Shown: positions 32,975-43,188, counted from the stretch's first letter. The stretch is 64,000 nucleotides of DNA from Falsiroseomonas tokyonensis (GCF_019024325.1 NZ_JAFNJS010000011.1:97149-161148), one strand, 5' to 3'. Program-made: numbers and translations. The notes: generated by a model from the sequence alone, not told the origin.

Positions 32975-34633
32975 GTGGAATACGACCCCTCACCCCAAGG
33001 CCGCGGGCCCCTGCCCGATGAGCCCCCCGACGCCCCCCCCGATGCGACCCGCGCCGAACCGTGCCACCGCGAGGCGCTGAACAGCGGAGACGTCTTCTTC
33101 GCCGCGATCGAGATGACGCGGATGCCGATGATCGTCACCGATCCAAACCAGCCCGATAATCCCGTCGTCTTCGCCAATCCGGCCTTCCAGCGGATGACCG
33201 GCTATACGGCCGAGGACGTGCTGGGCCGGAACTGCCGCTTCCTGCAGGGCAAGGACACGGACCCGCTGCAGGTGGCGCAGATCCGCCAGGCCGTCGCGGC
33301 CCGCACCGACCTGGCGATCGAGCTGTTGAACTACCGGAAGGACGGGACGCCCTTCTGGAACGCGCTTTTCGTCAGCCCGGTCTTCGGCAGCGATGGCAGC
33401 CTGTTGTATTATTTCGGCAGCCAGCTCGACGTGACGCGGCGGCGGGAGGCCGAGATCGCGCTGCGCCGCTCGCAACGGCTGGAGGCGCTGGGCCAGCTCA
33501 CCGGCGGCGTGGCGCATGACTTCAACAACCTGCTGCAGGTCGTCGTCGGATCGCTGGAAGTGCTGCGTCCGCTGATCGAGCAATCCGGCAATCCGCGCGC
33601 CCAGCGCCGGCACGAGGGGGCGCTGGAGGCGGCGCGGCGCGGCGCCAACCTCACCCGGCAGCTGCTGGCCTTCGCGCGCCGGCAACGGCTGGACGGCCAG
33701 CCCACGGATCTCAACGCCTCGCTGCGCAGCCTTTCGGAACTGCTGTCGCGGGCGGTGGGCGGCATGGCGCTGAAGCTGGATCTGGCAGAAGGCCTGCCGC
33801 CGGCGCGGCTGGATGCGGACCAGCTGGAATCGGCGCTGGTCAACCTGCTGATGAATGCCGCCGCCGCCATGCCACAGGGCGGCGAGGTGACGATCGCCAC
33901 CCGCGAGGTGCCCGCGGCCGAAATGCCGGAGGCCGAGACCCTGGAGCCTGGCTTCGTCGAGCTGGCCGTGACCGATACCGGCATCGGCATCCCCACCGCC
34001 ATCCTGGACCGCGTCACCGAACCCTTCTTCACGACGCGGGAGGTGGGCAAGGGCTCGGGCCTCGGCCTGGCCCAGGTCTACGGCTTCGTCCGCCAGTCCG
34101 GCGGCTTCCTGCGCATCGAAAGCCTGGAAGGCCGCGGCACCACCGTTCGCCTGCGCTTTCCGGCGCTGGGAGAGGAGATCTCCGTGGCGCAGCAGCCGGC
34201 ACGCCAGGCCCCGGACCCGGTGGATGAGCCGCAGGGCCAGGGGGAACGGATCCTGGTGGTGGATGACGATGCCGAGGTGCTGGACCTCGCGGCCGGCATG
34301 CTGGGCGACCTGGGCTATCGCGTGGAGACGGCGGGCGACGGCCCGACCGCGCTCGGCCTGCTGGCGGATGAGGACCGGCATTTCGACCTGCTGTTCAGCG
34401 ACGTGGTCATGCCCGGCGGCATCAACGGCATCACCTTGGCCAGCGAGGCGCGGCGGCGCCGGCCCGGCCTGCGGGTGCTGCTCTCGACCGGCTTCGTGGA
34501 TCCGCGGGAGGAGGCGGCCAGCGCCGGCACCCGGCCGCATGGCTTCCCGATGATGCAGAAGCCCTATCGACGGGCAGAGGTGGCACGGCGCATCCGCCGC
34601 GCTCTGGACGGTCCGGGCGCCAAGCAGGGCTGA
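32975..34633 (+). CDS. LOV-domain blue-light hybrid sensor histidine kinase with receiver domain
   Basis: A 552-residue soluble photoreceptor kinase. A LOV-type PAS domain spans about 39-155 with the flavin-adduct motif GRNCRFLQG (Cys87) and the IRQAVAARTDLAIELLNYRKDG strand region. HisKA has GGVAHDFNNLLQ (His181). The HATPase_c domain has NLLMNAAAAMPQGG, VTDTGIGIP, FFTTREVGKGSGLGL. A C-terminal receiver domain (about 428-545) has Asp near 475 in LFSDVVMPGG and the Lys in MMQKPY. Light should form a Cys-flavin bond and control autophosphorylation. The output partner is unknown. It follows rpoH by 166 bases on the same strand. No membrane helix. Confidence 0.92.
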   Translation: MEYDPSPQGRGPLPDEPPDAPPDATRAEPCHREALNSGDVFFAAIEMTRMPMIVTDPNQPDNPVVFANPAFQRMTGYTAEDVLGRNCRFLQGKDTDPLQVAQIRQAVAARTDLAIELLNYRKDGTPFWNALFVSPVFGSDGSLLYYFGSQLDVTRRREAEIALRRSQRLEALGQLTGGVAHDFNNLLQVVVGSLEVLRPLIEQSGNPRAQRRHEGALEAARRGANLTRQLLAFARRQRLDGQPTDLNASLRSLSELLSRAVGGMALKLDLAEGLPPARLDADQLESALVNLLMNAAAAMPQGGEVTIATREVPAAEMPEAETLEPGFVELAVTDTGIGIPTAILDRVTEPFFTTREVGKGSGLGLAQVYGFVRQSGGFLRIESLEGRGTTVRLRFPALGEEISVAQQPARQAPDPVDEPQGQGERILVVDDDAEVLDLAAGMLGDLGYRVETAGDGPTALGLLADEDRHFDLLFSDVVMPGGINGITLASEARRRRPGLRVLLSTGFVDPREEAASAGTRPHGFPMMQKPYRRAEVARRIRRALDGPGAKQG

Positions 34634-34746
34634 GCGGCGCCGGCGCGGGCGCCATCATCCCGGGCGATGGGGCCTATATGCCCACCGGATTGGACCCGGG
34701 GGGCAGCCATGCGCATCTTTCGTGTCAGAAAGACAGGAGCCCCGCC

Positions 34747-35280
34747 ATGTCAGCCATCATCGAAGATGCCAAACGGGAAACCGAGGCACGCACCGCCCCC
34801 TACACCATGCCCGCCGGCGCCCGCATCGGCCATGTCCACCTGAAGGTGGCGGAGCTGGAGCGCAGCCTGCGATTCTGGCGCGACCTGATCGGGCTGGAGG
34901 TGCAGCAGCGAATCGGCGACCAAGCGGTCTTCCTCTCGGCCGGCGGCTACCACCACCATATCGCGCTGAACACCTGGGAAAGCGCCGGCGGCAGCCCGCC
35001 CGGCTTCGGCAGCACCGGCCTGTATCACGTGGCCCTGCTGCTGCCGGACCGCCAGGCGCTGGCCCGCGCCCTGAAGCAGCTGGTCGAGGCCGGCTGGCCG
35101 CTGGAAGGCGCGAGCGACCATGGCGTCTCGGAAGCGCTGTACTTGCGTGACCCGGACGGCAATGGCGTGGAGCTGTACCGCGACCGGCCGCGGGAGGACT
35201 GGCCGCGGCTGGAGGACGGCCGGCTGAAGATGTGCACCAAGCGGCTGGACCTGAAGAGCCTTCTGGCCGAGGCGGGCTGA
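34747..35280 (+). CDS. VOC family protein (glyoxalase/catechol dioxygenase fold)
   Basis: A 177-residue metal-dependent enzyme of the vicinal oxygen chelate superfamily, close to CatE/catechol-2,3-dioxygenase-like proteins. Metal ligands expected: His in IGHVHLKVAELE near 27, His in LYHVALLLPD near 98, and Glu in GNGVELYRDRPREDW near 144. The ATG at 34747 is chosen because CAGGAG lies 8 bases upstream. The gene is monocistronic in appearance and convergent with the MFS gene. The substrate could be an aromatic diol or a thiol adduct. Confidence 0.82.
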   Translation: MSAIIEDAKRETEARTAPYTMPAGARIGHVHLKVAELERSLRFWRDLIGLEVQQRIGDQAVFLSAGGYHHHIALNTWESAGGSPPGFGSTGLYHVALLLPDRQALARALKQLVEAGWPLEGASDHGVSEALYLRDPDGNGVELYRDRPREDWPRLEDGRLKMCTKRLDLKSLLAEAG

Positions 35281-35287
35281 CGGCGCG

Positions 35288-36409
35288 CTACCGCCGCAGC
35301 GCCGCCAAGGACGCCGCCGCCAGCAGGGCGGCGGCGCCGAGATACAGCCACAGCGCCGGCACCAGGGGCAGCAGCACCCCCGCCACCAGCGGGCCGATCC
35401 CCGCGCCGATATCCCGCCAGGTGGCCAGCCGCGCCAGCGCGGCCACGCGCTCCTCCGGCGCCGCGCGGGCGGCGGCGACCGGGGCGGGCAGCGGCTGCAG
35501 CAGGCCGCGCAGCCCCACCACCACCAGGCTGCCGACCCAGAGCCAGCCCGCGCCGATCACCGCGAGCCCGGCCGCCGAGGCCAGGGAGACCCAGAGCAGC
35601 AGCCGCGCCGCGCCGATGCGCTCCGCCATCCGCCCGGCCGGCGGGCCCAGCAGCACCTCCGCCAGGTAGCGCGCGGACAGCGCCGCGCCGGCCGCCAGCG
35701 CCGCCCCCTGCGGCAGCGCGGCGGCGGCGAGGAAGGCGAGGCCCAGCACGAACAACCCATCCAGCGTCAGCCCCTGGATGAAGGACCAGACGTCCAGCGG
35801 CCTGGGCAGGGCGAAGCGCGGCCCGGCGCTGCGCAGCCGCGCCCCCTCCCCGTCCGGCAGGCGCCAGGCGAAGGGCAGCGCCAGCAGAGACAGCAGGCCG
35901 AGGCCGAGGAAGACCACCCGCGGTCCCGCCATCTCCGCCACCACGGCGCCGGCCAGCAGCCCCAGCATCGGCCCGGTGGCGATGATGGCGCGGGAGGTGC
36001 CGCTGCGCCGCGCGGCGCCGCCGGCCTCGGCGGTGGCCAGCGCCTGGGTGGCGATGTTCATGGCGGCGAAGGACAGGCCCCAGAGCAGCCGGGCCGGCAG
36101 CAGCCACCAGACCCCCGGCAGCACCGCATAGCACGTGGTGGCGCAGGCGGCGCCGAGCACCGCCCAGAGGCAGGCCTGGCGCGGGCCGGCCCGCTCGTAA
36201 AAGCTCGCCACCCAGCCATAGCCCAGGATCCGCACCAGCCGGTTCGCGGCCAGCAGCAGCCCGGCCTCCGCTAGCGTCACCCCGAAGGCGGCCGCATGCA
36301 GCGGCAGCAGCAGGTACAGCACGGTATCGCCCGGCAGGGTCAGTCCGAGCACGAGGGAGGCATTGCGGGAGGCGCGGTCGGCCTCGGCGCGGCTGATGGC
36401 GCCGGTCAT
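35288..36409 (-). CDS. MFS transporter
   Basis: A 373-residue, highly hydrophobic protein with about 11-12 helices. The loop between helices 2 and 3 holds GYGWVASFYERAGPRQACLW, a degenerate form of the MFS GxxxDRxGRR motif, and its second-half counterpart is GPPAGRMAERIGAARLLLW. It is rather short for the family (often about 400). Its start overlaps the 3' end of the acetyltransferase pseudogene by 4 bases. Substrate unknown, probably a small-molecule exporter. Confidence 0.82.
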   Translation of the reverse strand: MTGAISRAEADRASRNASLVLGLTLPGDTVLYLLLPLHAAAFGVTLAEAGLLLAANRLVRILGYGWVASFYERAGPRQACLWAVLGAACATTCYAVLPGVWWLLPARLLWGLSFAAMNIATQALATAEAGGAARRSGTSRAIIATGPMLGLLAGAVVAEMAGPRVVFLGLGLLSLLALPFAWRLPDGEGARLRSAGPRFALPRPLDVWSFIQGLTLDGLFVLGLAFLAAAALPQGAALAAGAALSARYLAEVLLGPPAGRMAERIGAARLLLWVSLASAAGLAVIGAGWLWVGSLVVVGLRGLLQPLPAPVAAARAAPEERVAALARLATWRDIGAGIGPLVAGVLLPLVPALWLYLGAAALLAAASLAALRR

Positions 36410-36934
36410 GCCTCGGGCGGCGTCGAATCGCCCTCTCCCAGCGGCCGGGTCATCAGCACGCTGTCCACCCAGCGCCCATGCTTCCAGCCGATCGCGGGAA
36501 TCAGCCCGGCATGGCGGAAGCCGGCGCGCCGGTGCAGGGCGATGGAGGCCGCATTGGCGCTATCGCCGATCACCGCGACCATCAGCCGGAAGCCGGCGGC
36601 TGTGCAGCGTTCAACCAGCGCCGAGAGCAGGGCGCTGCCGATGCCACCGCACCCGGCATCGGGGGCCACATAGACGCTGTTCTCCACGGCGAAGCGATAG
36701 GCCGGGCGGGGCCGGTAGGCGCTGGCATAGGCGTAGCCCAGCACCCGCCCCGCCGCATCCGTCGCCACCAGATGCGGATAGCCGGCCGCCAGCACCGCCT
36801 CCCGCCGCCGCGCCATCTCGGCGGCCTCGGGCGGGGGTCAGTTCGAAGTTGGCCAGGCCATGCGTCACCCAATGGGCGTAGATCGCGGCGAGGGCGGGGA
36901 TGTCGTCGGTACGGCTGTCGCGGAGGAGGGGCAT
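36406..36934 (-). pseudogene. Frameshifted GNAT acetyltransferase (phosphinothricin/methionine-sulfone type)
   Basis: The first part, from the ATG at 36934 (RDSRTDDIPALAAIYAHWVT), and the second part in another frame (AGYPHLVATDAAGRVLGYAY, ENSVYVAPDAGCGGIGSALL, AVIGDSANAASIALHRRAGF) together make one typical Pat-like N-acetyltransferase of about 175 residues. The break falls at a run of five G on the plus strand, 36833-36837. Removing one restores TPPEAAEM in frame. The acetyl-CoA loop GCGGIG is intact. Either a recent inactivating insertion or a base-calling error in a homopolymer. Confidence 0.8.
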
Positions 36935-37007
36935 GGCCAAAGCCTGCCCCTGTGACAGTGGGATGACAACCGGATGTCTAGATGAATTATCGGCCGGAAA
37001 TCACCGC

Positions 37008-37030
37008 GCCCCCGCCCGCCGGCGGGGGGC
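37008..37030 (-). terminator. Hairpin downstream of the cupin gene
   Basis: GCCCCCGCCCGCC and GGCGGGGGGC form a GC-only stem with a one-base bulge, starting 9 bases beyond the cupin stop on the minus strand. It could end the hisZ-purA-cupin transcript. There is no T-run. Confidence 0.4.
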
Positions 37031-37038
37031 GGCGCGGC

Positions 37039-37404
37039 TCAGCCGAAGCCCTGGCCCTGCTTGCGATAGGCCTCGCGCGGCGGGGCGAAGATGTCCAGCA
37101 CCCGGCAGCCCTCGGGCCCCGCCTTCATGGTGTGCGGCACGCCGCCCGGGGTGCGCCAGAAGTCACCCTTCTTCACGGCGATTTCCTCGCCGCCCTGGAT
37201 GCGGATGGCGCTGCCATCCAGCAGCACGCCCCATTGCTCCTCCGGGTGGTCATGCAGCGTGCCCATGCCATTGGGCGCGATGGTGACGACGGAGAGCATG
37301 GCGTGCTCGCCCGGGAAGATGCGCGTGGTGACGCCGGGCGCCAGGACGCGGGCCAGGCCCTGCGTCTCGTCATCCAGGTTGTGGAATTCCTCGGCCTGGC
37401 TCAT
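37039..37404 (-). CDS. Cupin domain-containing protein
   Basis: A 121-residue single-domain cupin. Cupin motif 1 is GTLHDHPEEQWGVLLDGSA (two His and Glu as metal ligands, about 48-66), and motif 2 is GDFWRTPGGVPHTMKAG (His near 91). No transporter or regulator domain is fused. It follows purA by 12 bases in the same operon, although no biochemical link to purine synthesis is evident. Likely an Mn or Fe binding enzyme or sensor of unknown substrate. Confidence 0.85.
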   Translation of the reverse strand: MSQAEEFHNLDDETQGLARVLAPGVTTRIFPGEHAMLSVVTIAPNGMGTLHDHPEEQWGVLLDGSAIRIQGGEEIAVKKGDFWRTPGGVPHTMKAGPEGCRVLDIFAPPREAYRKQGQGFG

Positions 37405-37416
37405 CGCGGTGTCTCC

Positions 37417-38706
<1,290 letters not shown>

Positions 38707-38711
38707 CGCGA

Positions 38712-39854
38712 CTACTCCTCAACCGGGCGCGGCGCGCCGGTGCTGTCCATCACATGCGTGCAGCGCAGCGACTGCGCCGTATCCGAGGCGGCCAGCTGCG
38801 CCACCGTCGCCAGGCCCCGGGCGCGCAGCGCGGTGGCCTGACCGGCATCGGCGCCCTGCGGCAGGAAGACGCGCATCCGTGGCGCTGCGGCCGGCACGGC
38901 GCGCAGCACGGCATCGGGATAGAGCGTCATGCCGGTGGCCGGCTCCTCGCCGGAAAGGTAGCGGCCACCACGCGCCAGCTCCCCGGTGCGGCCGGCGCCG
39001 AAGATCGTGAAGGCGACGCCCGTGTGGTATTGCAGGCCGCGGAATTCCAGCGGGTCCAGCGTGATGCGCAGCGCCGGCGCGCGGGCGCGGATGGCGGCGA
39101 CCACCGCCGCCGCATGGTCCGCGATGGCCCGCGCCGCGGGCGGCAGCGCCTCCACCTGCAGCACGGCGAGCGCCGCATCGGCGGGGCCGGCGGCGGCCAG
39201 CAGGGCGGGCAGCAGCAGGGCGGCGCCACCGGCGCGGGCGGCATGCTCGGCGACCGCCGCGGCATCCTTGCGGTCCAGCGCGCGGGCAAGCTTGCGCCGG
39301 GCCTCGCCCTGCACCCCGGCCTCGTCCAGCAAGGCGGGGGCCAGGCGCGGCAGGGTGATGTCCAGCGAGGCATCGACGATGCCGACGGCGGCCAGCGCCT
39401 CCGCCGCCACGGCCGCGACCTCGGCATCGGCCTCGGCGCTTTCGGGGCCGATCAGCTCGACGCCGGCCTGGGGAAGCTGGCGGGCGGGGGCCAGCTGGGT
39501 GCCCTGCACGCGCAGCACCTGGCCGGCATAGCTCAGCCGCAGCGGGCGCGGCACGCGGGCCAGGCGGGTGGCGGCGATGCGGGCGACCTGGGGCGTAGTA
39601 TCGGCGCGCAGCCCCATCATGCGGTGGCTGACCGGGTCCATCAGCCGGAAGGTCTGTTCCGCCACGGCGGCGCCGGAGCCAGCGAGCAGGCTGTCCTCGA
39701 ATTCCAGCAGCGGCGGCTTCACCCGCTCATAGCCATGGCGGGCGAAGGTCTCGGCCAGCACCTCGACCAGCATCGCCTCGCGCTCCGCCTCGGGCGGCAG
39801 CACGTCGGACAGGCCAGCGGGCAGCAAGGCGGGGTTCGGAGGGTCGTCGGTCAT
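38712..39854 (-). CDS. hisZ: ATP phosphoribosyltransferase regulatory subunit HisZ
   Basis: A 380-residue catalytically inactive paralogue of histidyl-tRNA synthetase that pairs with short-form HisG in the first step of histidine synthesis. Class II synthetase-like motifs remain: [15 protein letters not shown] at the start, [20 protein letters not shown] near 80-99, and [17 protein letters not shown] near 128. Catalytic HisRS elements are degenerate. hisG is not in the window, and purA follows directly, an order often seen in Alphaproteobacteria. Confidence 0.92.
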   Translation of the reverse strand: MTDDPPNPALLPAGLSDVLPPEAEREAMLVEVLAETFARHGYERVKPPLLEFEDSLLAGSGAAVAEQTFRLMDPVSHRMMGLRADTTPQVARIAATRLARVPRPLRLSYAGQVLRVQGTQLAPARQLPQAGVELIGPESAEADAEVAAVAAEALAAVGIVDASLDITLPRLAPALLDEAGVQGEARRKLARALDRKDAAAVAEHAARAGGAALLLPALLAAAGPADAALAVLQVEALPPAARAIADHAAAVVAAIRARAPALRITLDPLEFRGLQYHTGVAFTIFGAGRTGELARGGRYLSGEEPATGMTLYPDAVLRAVPAAAPRMRVFLPQGADAGQATALRARGLATVAQLAASDTAQSLRCTHVMDSTGAPRPVEE

Positions 39855-39922
39855 CAGTCTTCAGCGCCGCGAAAAGGCGGCGCGTGTGTGGCAGGGGGGC
39901 GGCCCCTTCGCAACCCCTGCGG

Positions 39923-40090
39923 CTAGGGCCTGTGGACAGTTGGGGCCGGGATGTGGCCGGCGAGGGATTTTTCGGGCTGGGAAGGAAGACAGGGGAGCCG
40001 ATGGCTATCCATCGGCGAGCATGGCTGACGCACCCAGCGCGGAAAAGCGCCGCCGGACGCGCCCGCAGCCCAGCTGTCCATAGGCCCTAG
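39923..40090. mobile_element. MITE-like element with 22-base terminal inverted repeats and CTAG ends
   Basis: The left end, CTAGGGCCTGTGGACAG (39923-39944, continuing TTGGG), matches the complement of the right end (40069-40090) at 20 of 22 positions. CTAG at both tips fits a target duplication as made by IS5-type transposases. The inner 124 bases have no gene, but there is a small hairpin CCGATGG-CTAT-CCATCGG (39998-40015). The stop codon of the dioxygenase gene (TAG, 40087-40089 on the minus strand) lies in the right end. Total length 168 bases, too short for a transposase, so it would be mobilised in trans. The flanking spacer towards hisZ (39855-39922) shows nothing else. Confidence 0.7.
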
Positions 40091-40704
40091 GGGAGCAGCA
40101 CATCGAATTCCGCGCGCTGGCCCTCATCGGTCGCGGAAAGCCGCGCCAGCAACAGGGCGCGCTGCGGCGCGGCCACCCGGTTCAGCAGCCCGTCCCGGGC
40201 ATTCAGCGGCTCATCCGGGAAATAGACCTGGGTGGTCAGGGGCGGGCCGCCCGCCGGGGGATGGGCGCGCAGGTGGATATGCGGGGTGCGGCCGGGATAC
40301 TGGCCGGGGCGGATGGTGCGGAAGGCGTAGCGCCCCGCGGCATCGGCGCGGGCGCGGCCATAGCCCTGGAAGCCGGAATCGCGCTGCGCCAGGCGGCCCT
40401 CGCGCGGATGCAGGTAGATGCCGGCATGGTCGGCCTGCCAGATCTCCACCACGGCGCCGGGCAGCGCCGCGCCATCCAGGTTGCGCACCTGGCCCGCCAG
40501 CAGCAGCGGCCGGCCCTGCGCCGCCTGGCCGAGGCCGGCGACCTGGCGCAGATCGGCATCCGCATCGTCCGGGATGGCGCGGGGGTAATAGGGCCCCTCC
40601 ATCTGCGCCGGCGTGCCACCGGAGGGCTGGGCCTGGGCGCAGCCAGACAGGATCAAGGCGGGGGTGGCGAGGATCAGGCCGCGGCGCGGCAGCAGCAGGG
40701 TCAT
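40087..40704 (-). CDS. Intradiol ring-cleavage dioxygenase family lipoprotein
   Basis: A 205-residue protein of the protocatechuate 3,4-dioxygenase beta fold. Signal with a possible lipobox (LILSGCAQA). Iron ligands expected of the family are visible: Tyr in GPYYPRAIPDD, Tyr and His in PGQYPGRTPHIHLRAHP, plus the beta-sandwich start GQVRNLDGAALPGAVVEIWQ. Most intradiol enzymes are cytoplasmic; exported versions of unknown substrate are widespread. Its TAG stop lies in the terminal repeat of the adjacent MITE, so the element may have inserted at the gene end. Confidence 0.85.
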   Translation of the reverse strand: MTLLLPRRGLILATPALILSGCAQAQPSGGTPAQMEGPYYPRAIPDDADADLRQVAGLGQAAQGRPLLLAGQVRNLDGAALPGAVVEIWQADHAGIYLHPREGRLAQRDSGFQGYGRARADAAGRYAFRTIRPGQYPGRTPHIHLRAHPPAGGPPLTTQVYFPDEPLNARDGLLNRVAAPQRALLLARLSATDEGQRAEFDVLLP

Positions 40705-40740
40705 GCCCGCAGGAATCGCGCGGCGGCCGCGCGCCGTCAC

Positions 40741-40755
40741 GTCACGAAGCGTGAC
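40741..40755. promoter_or_regulatory. Inverted repeat in divergent dioxygenase/lipoprotein promoter region
   Basis: GTCACG-AAG-CGTGAC is a perfect 6-bp inverted repeat, 37 bases from both divergent start codons (40704 and 40792). The central position in an 87-base gap fits an operator serving both genes. No regulator gene is adjacent. Confidence 0.4.
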
Positions 40756-40791
40756 TTGCGGCCGGTGCCGCCCTGCCTGCAGGATCGGGCC

Positions 40792-41322
40792 ATGCGCCTT
40801 GCCCTCCTGCCGCTTCTTCTGGCCACCGCCTGCGCCGATCCTGCGGCGCAACACCTGGGCGGCTTCGGCGACCCGGTGCGCGGCGCCGCGCTCTCCGCCC
40901 CCTGGTGGCTGGCCGATACCTCCCGCCTCGCCGGCAATCCCGCCCAGGCGGCGCGGGCGGCCGTGCAGCTGGAGGTGGTGGCGGATGCGTTGCGGACCGA
41001 CCCGCGCTACCGGCACGAGGCCTCCGGCCCCGCCTTGCATGCGACCGGCCAGGGGGTGGCGGAACTTCGCCAGGCCATCGGCATCAGCCCGGAGGCGCCG
41101 CCCGCCTCCGTCATCGCAGCCCTTCGCGACGCCGCCCTGGCGCTGGACCAGGGCCGGCCAGCGCGGGCGGAGGCGGCGCTGACCGGGGCGGACTTCCCGC
41201 TGGGCCCGCAGGCGACGCTGGCCCGGCTGGCCGCCCTGCCCCGCCTGCCGCGCGTGGCGGAGGCCGCGGCGGCGGCCTATGCCGAGATCCGCCGGCTGGA
41301 TGGCGGCCCGCGCAGCAGCTGA
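40792..41322 (+). CDS. Putative lipoprotein, unknown function
   Basis: A 176-residue exported protein. The lipoprotein signal is MRLALLPLLLATAC with Cys14. The mature part is helical (FGDPVRGAALSAPWWLADTS, then AARAAVQLEVVADALRTDPR and EAALTGADFPLGPQ). It resembles small Acetobacteraceae lipoproteins I cannot name. The ATG at 40792 is chosen for its signal peptide. It ends 16 bases before the convergent beta-propeller gene. Confidence 0.65.
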   Translation: MRLALLPLLLATACADPAAQHLGGFGDPVRGAALSAPWWLADTSRLAGNPAQAARAAVQLEVVADALRTDPRYRHEASGPALHATGQGVAELRQAIGISPEAPPASVIAALRDAALALDQGRPARAEAALTGADFPLGPQATLARLAALPRLPRVAEAAAAAYAEIRRLDGGPRSS

Positions 41323-41338
41323 GCCGGCCCGGGAAGGG

Positions 41339-42253
41339 TCAGGCGATGCGCAGGCGGGCCAGCACCGCCTCCCCCTGCCCGCCCGAAGTCAGGCCGCCGG
41401 TACCCAGCGCATAAAGCGCGCGCCCATCCGGCGTCAGCGCCACCGCGGTGCTGCCCTCCACGCCTGGCGCCGGAATGGTCTCCGGCGCGCTGGCGCCGGG
41501 CGCCAGGCGCGCCAGGCCGGTCGCATGGGTGGCCGCATAGACCGTGCCATCGGCGGCGACCACGAAATCATCCACACCGCCCGTCATCTGCGCCACCACC
41601 TCCGGCGCACCGGATGGCGCGCCGCCGGCCAGCCGCAGTCGCAGCAGCTGTCGGGTGGCGGAATTGGAGATCAGCAGCGCATCGCCCTGCCGCTTCAGCC
41701 CATTCACGCCCGGCCCGCCGCGCCCGGCCACCGGCGCCAGCAGCGGATGGTCCAGCCAGGGCGTCACCGTGCCGGCATCGATGTCGATGGCCCAGATCCG
41801 CCCCAGCGCACTGTCGGCCAGCAGCAGGCGGCCGGGTGCCAGCAGCAGGCCGCCATTGGGGAAGATCGCCTCCGGCAGCGGGATGCGGCGCTGGGTGCTG
41901 CCATCTGCGGCCAGCAGCAGCACCAGCCCGCTGCCCCGCAGCGCCGCCGGCCCGCCGAGGAAGGAGGCGCCATGCGCCGCCAGCGCCTGCCGCCCATCGC
42001 CCAGCGGCGTCAGGCTGACCGGATGCACCGGCACCTCCGCCCAGGCCGCCGCGCCGCCGCCTTCCGACCAGGATTCGATGCGGCGGGCGAAGTAGTTGGT
42101 GAACAGCACCCGCCCGCCCGGCTCCACCACCAGGTTCTCCAGGAAGGTGCCGTGCGGGAAGCGCGCCAGGATATCCGGCGCGGGCTGGGCCGAGACGGGG
42201 CGCCCCAGAAGGGTGGCCGGCGCCAAAGCGAGGAAAAGGCGTCTCTGCAGCAT
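41339..42253 (-). CDS. Exported SMP-30/gluconolactonase-like beta-propeller protein
   Basis: A 304-residue secreted protein with signal MLQRRLFLALAPATLLGRPVSAQ. The mature part shows repeated propeller strands: GTFLENLVVEPGGRVLFTNY, FPNGGLLLAPGRLLLADSAL, GGPGVNGLKRQGDALLISNS, GGVDDFVVAADGTVYAATHA. This arrangement resembles the SMP-30/LRE-like lactonase family with Asn and Asp metal ligands. It starts 4 bases after the stop of the MBL-fold gene, in the same operon. A lactonase or sensor role is inferred. Confidence 0.75.
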   Translation of the reverse strand: MLQRRLFLALAPATLLGRPVSAQPAPDILARFPHGTFLENLVVEPGGRVLFTNYFARRIESWSEGGGAAAWAEVPVHPVSLTPLGDGRQALAAHGASFLGGPAALRGSGLVLLLAADGSTQRRIPLPEAIFPNGGLLLAPGRLLLADSALGRIWAIDIDAGTVTPWLDHPLLAPVAGRGGPGVNGLKRQGDALLISNSATRQLLRLRLAGGAPSGAPEVVAQMTGGVDDFVVAADGTVYAATHATGLARLAPGASAPETIPAPGVEGSTAVALTPDGRALYALGTGGLTSGGQGEAVLARLRIA

Positions 42254-42257
42254 GGCA

Positions 42258-43178
42258 TCAGCCTCCGGTGATCTCGCGCGCCAGGGCGGCGGCATTCAGT
42301 TCGACCAGGTTCGGCATCGGCGCCACGCGCGGAAAGCCCGGGTAGCGCGCCGCCATCATCGCGGCGATGCGCCGCGCGGCCTCCGGCGTCAGGGGCGTCG
42401 CGACGGCGAGCTCGGCGCGCACCGCACGCTCCATGCTGCGGAGGTAGTCCAGCTGCTCGCGGATCAGCACGCCGGCCGGCGCGGCGGCGCCATGGCCAGG
42501 CAGCGCCGTGCCCACGCCGGCATAGCGCGGCAGCGCCGCTTCCAGCTGCGCGATCCAGTCCAGCACATGGCCATCCAGCAGCCAGGGCGTGGCGCGGTTG
42601 CCGCAGAGATCGGCGGTCACCAGCAGGTCGTTCGCCTCGGAATAGAGCAGCGTCATGCCGCTGGCCTCGCCGCGGCCGAGCTGGTCGACCCGCCATTCGG
42701 CACCGGCCAGCGTGATGCGCTCATCCGGCCGCAGCACGCGCGTCGGCACCGGCAGGCGGTCCGGCACGCGGCCTGGAAAGAAGCCCTGCATCTGGCTGAT
42801 CAGCGCGGCACCGTTGCGGGCGATGTAATCCCGCGTCCCTTCCCCGGCCAGGATCGGCGCCTCCGGGAAGGCGCGGCGAACCACCTCGAGACCCGTCACA
42901 TGATCGGCATGTTCGTGCGACAGGAAGATGGCCTCCACCGGCAGGCCGGTTCCGCGCGCATGGGCGACCACCTGCGCGGCCTCCACCGCGGTGCGCTGGC
43001 AGTCGACGATGACCAGGGAACGCGGGCCGAGCAGCAGGAAGGAATTGACCGAACCCTCGCCGGGCCGATCGTATTTCGCCACCTCCAGCCCCGCCCCGGG
43101 CGTGTAGGCCCGGGCGCCCGACAGCCCGAGGACGGAAAGCGCCCCGGTTGCCAGCGCCAGTCTGCGACGTGTGAACAT
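42258..43178 (-). CDS. Exported MBL-fold metallohydrolase
   Basis: A 306-residue metallo-beta-lactamase-fold hydrolase with a signal peptide (TRRRLALATGALSVLGLSGARA). The metal motif is intact: LSHEHADHVTGLEVV near 90-104. Further ligands are expected in LLVTADLCGNRATP near 188 and ALPGHGAAAP near 226. The fold covers lactonases, glyoxalases and quorum-quenching enzymes; the substrate is not clear. It is the middle gene of a three-gene unit (SDR, MBL, beta-propeller) divergent from a LysR regulator. Confidence 0.85.
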   Translation of the reverse strand: MFTRRRLALATGALSVLGLSGARAYTPGAGLEVAKYDRPGEGSVNSFLLLGPRSLVIVDCQRTAVEAAQVVAHARGTGLPVEAIFLSHEHADHVTGLEVVRRAFPEAPILAGEGTRDYIARNGAALISQMQGFFPGRVPDRLPVPTRVLRPDERITLAGAEWRVDQLGRGEASGMTLLYSEANDLLVTADLCGNRATPWLLDGHVLDWIAQLEAALPRYAGVGTALPGHGAAAPAGVLIREQLDYLRSMERAVRAELAVATPLTPEAARRIAAMMAARYPGFPRVAPMPNLVELNAAALAREITGG

Positions 43179-43188
43179 CTTGGCCTCC

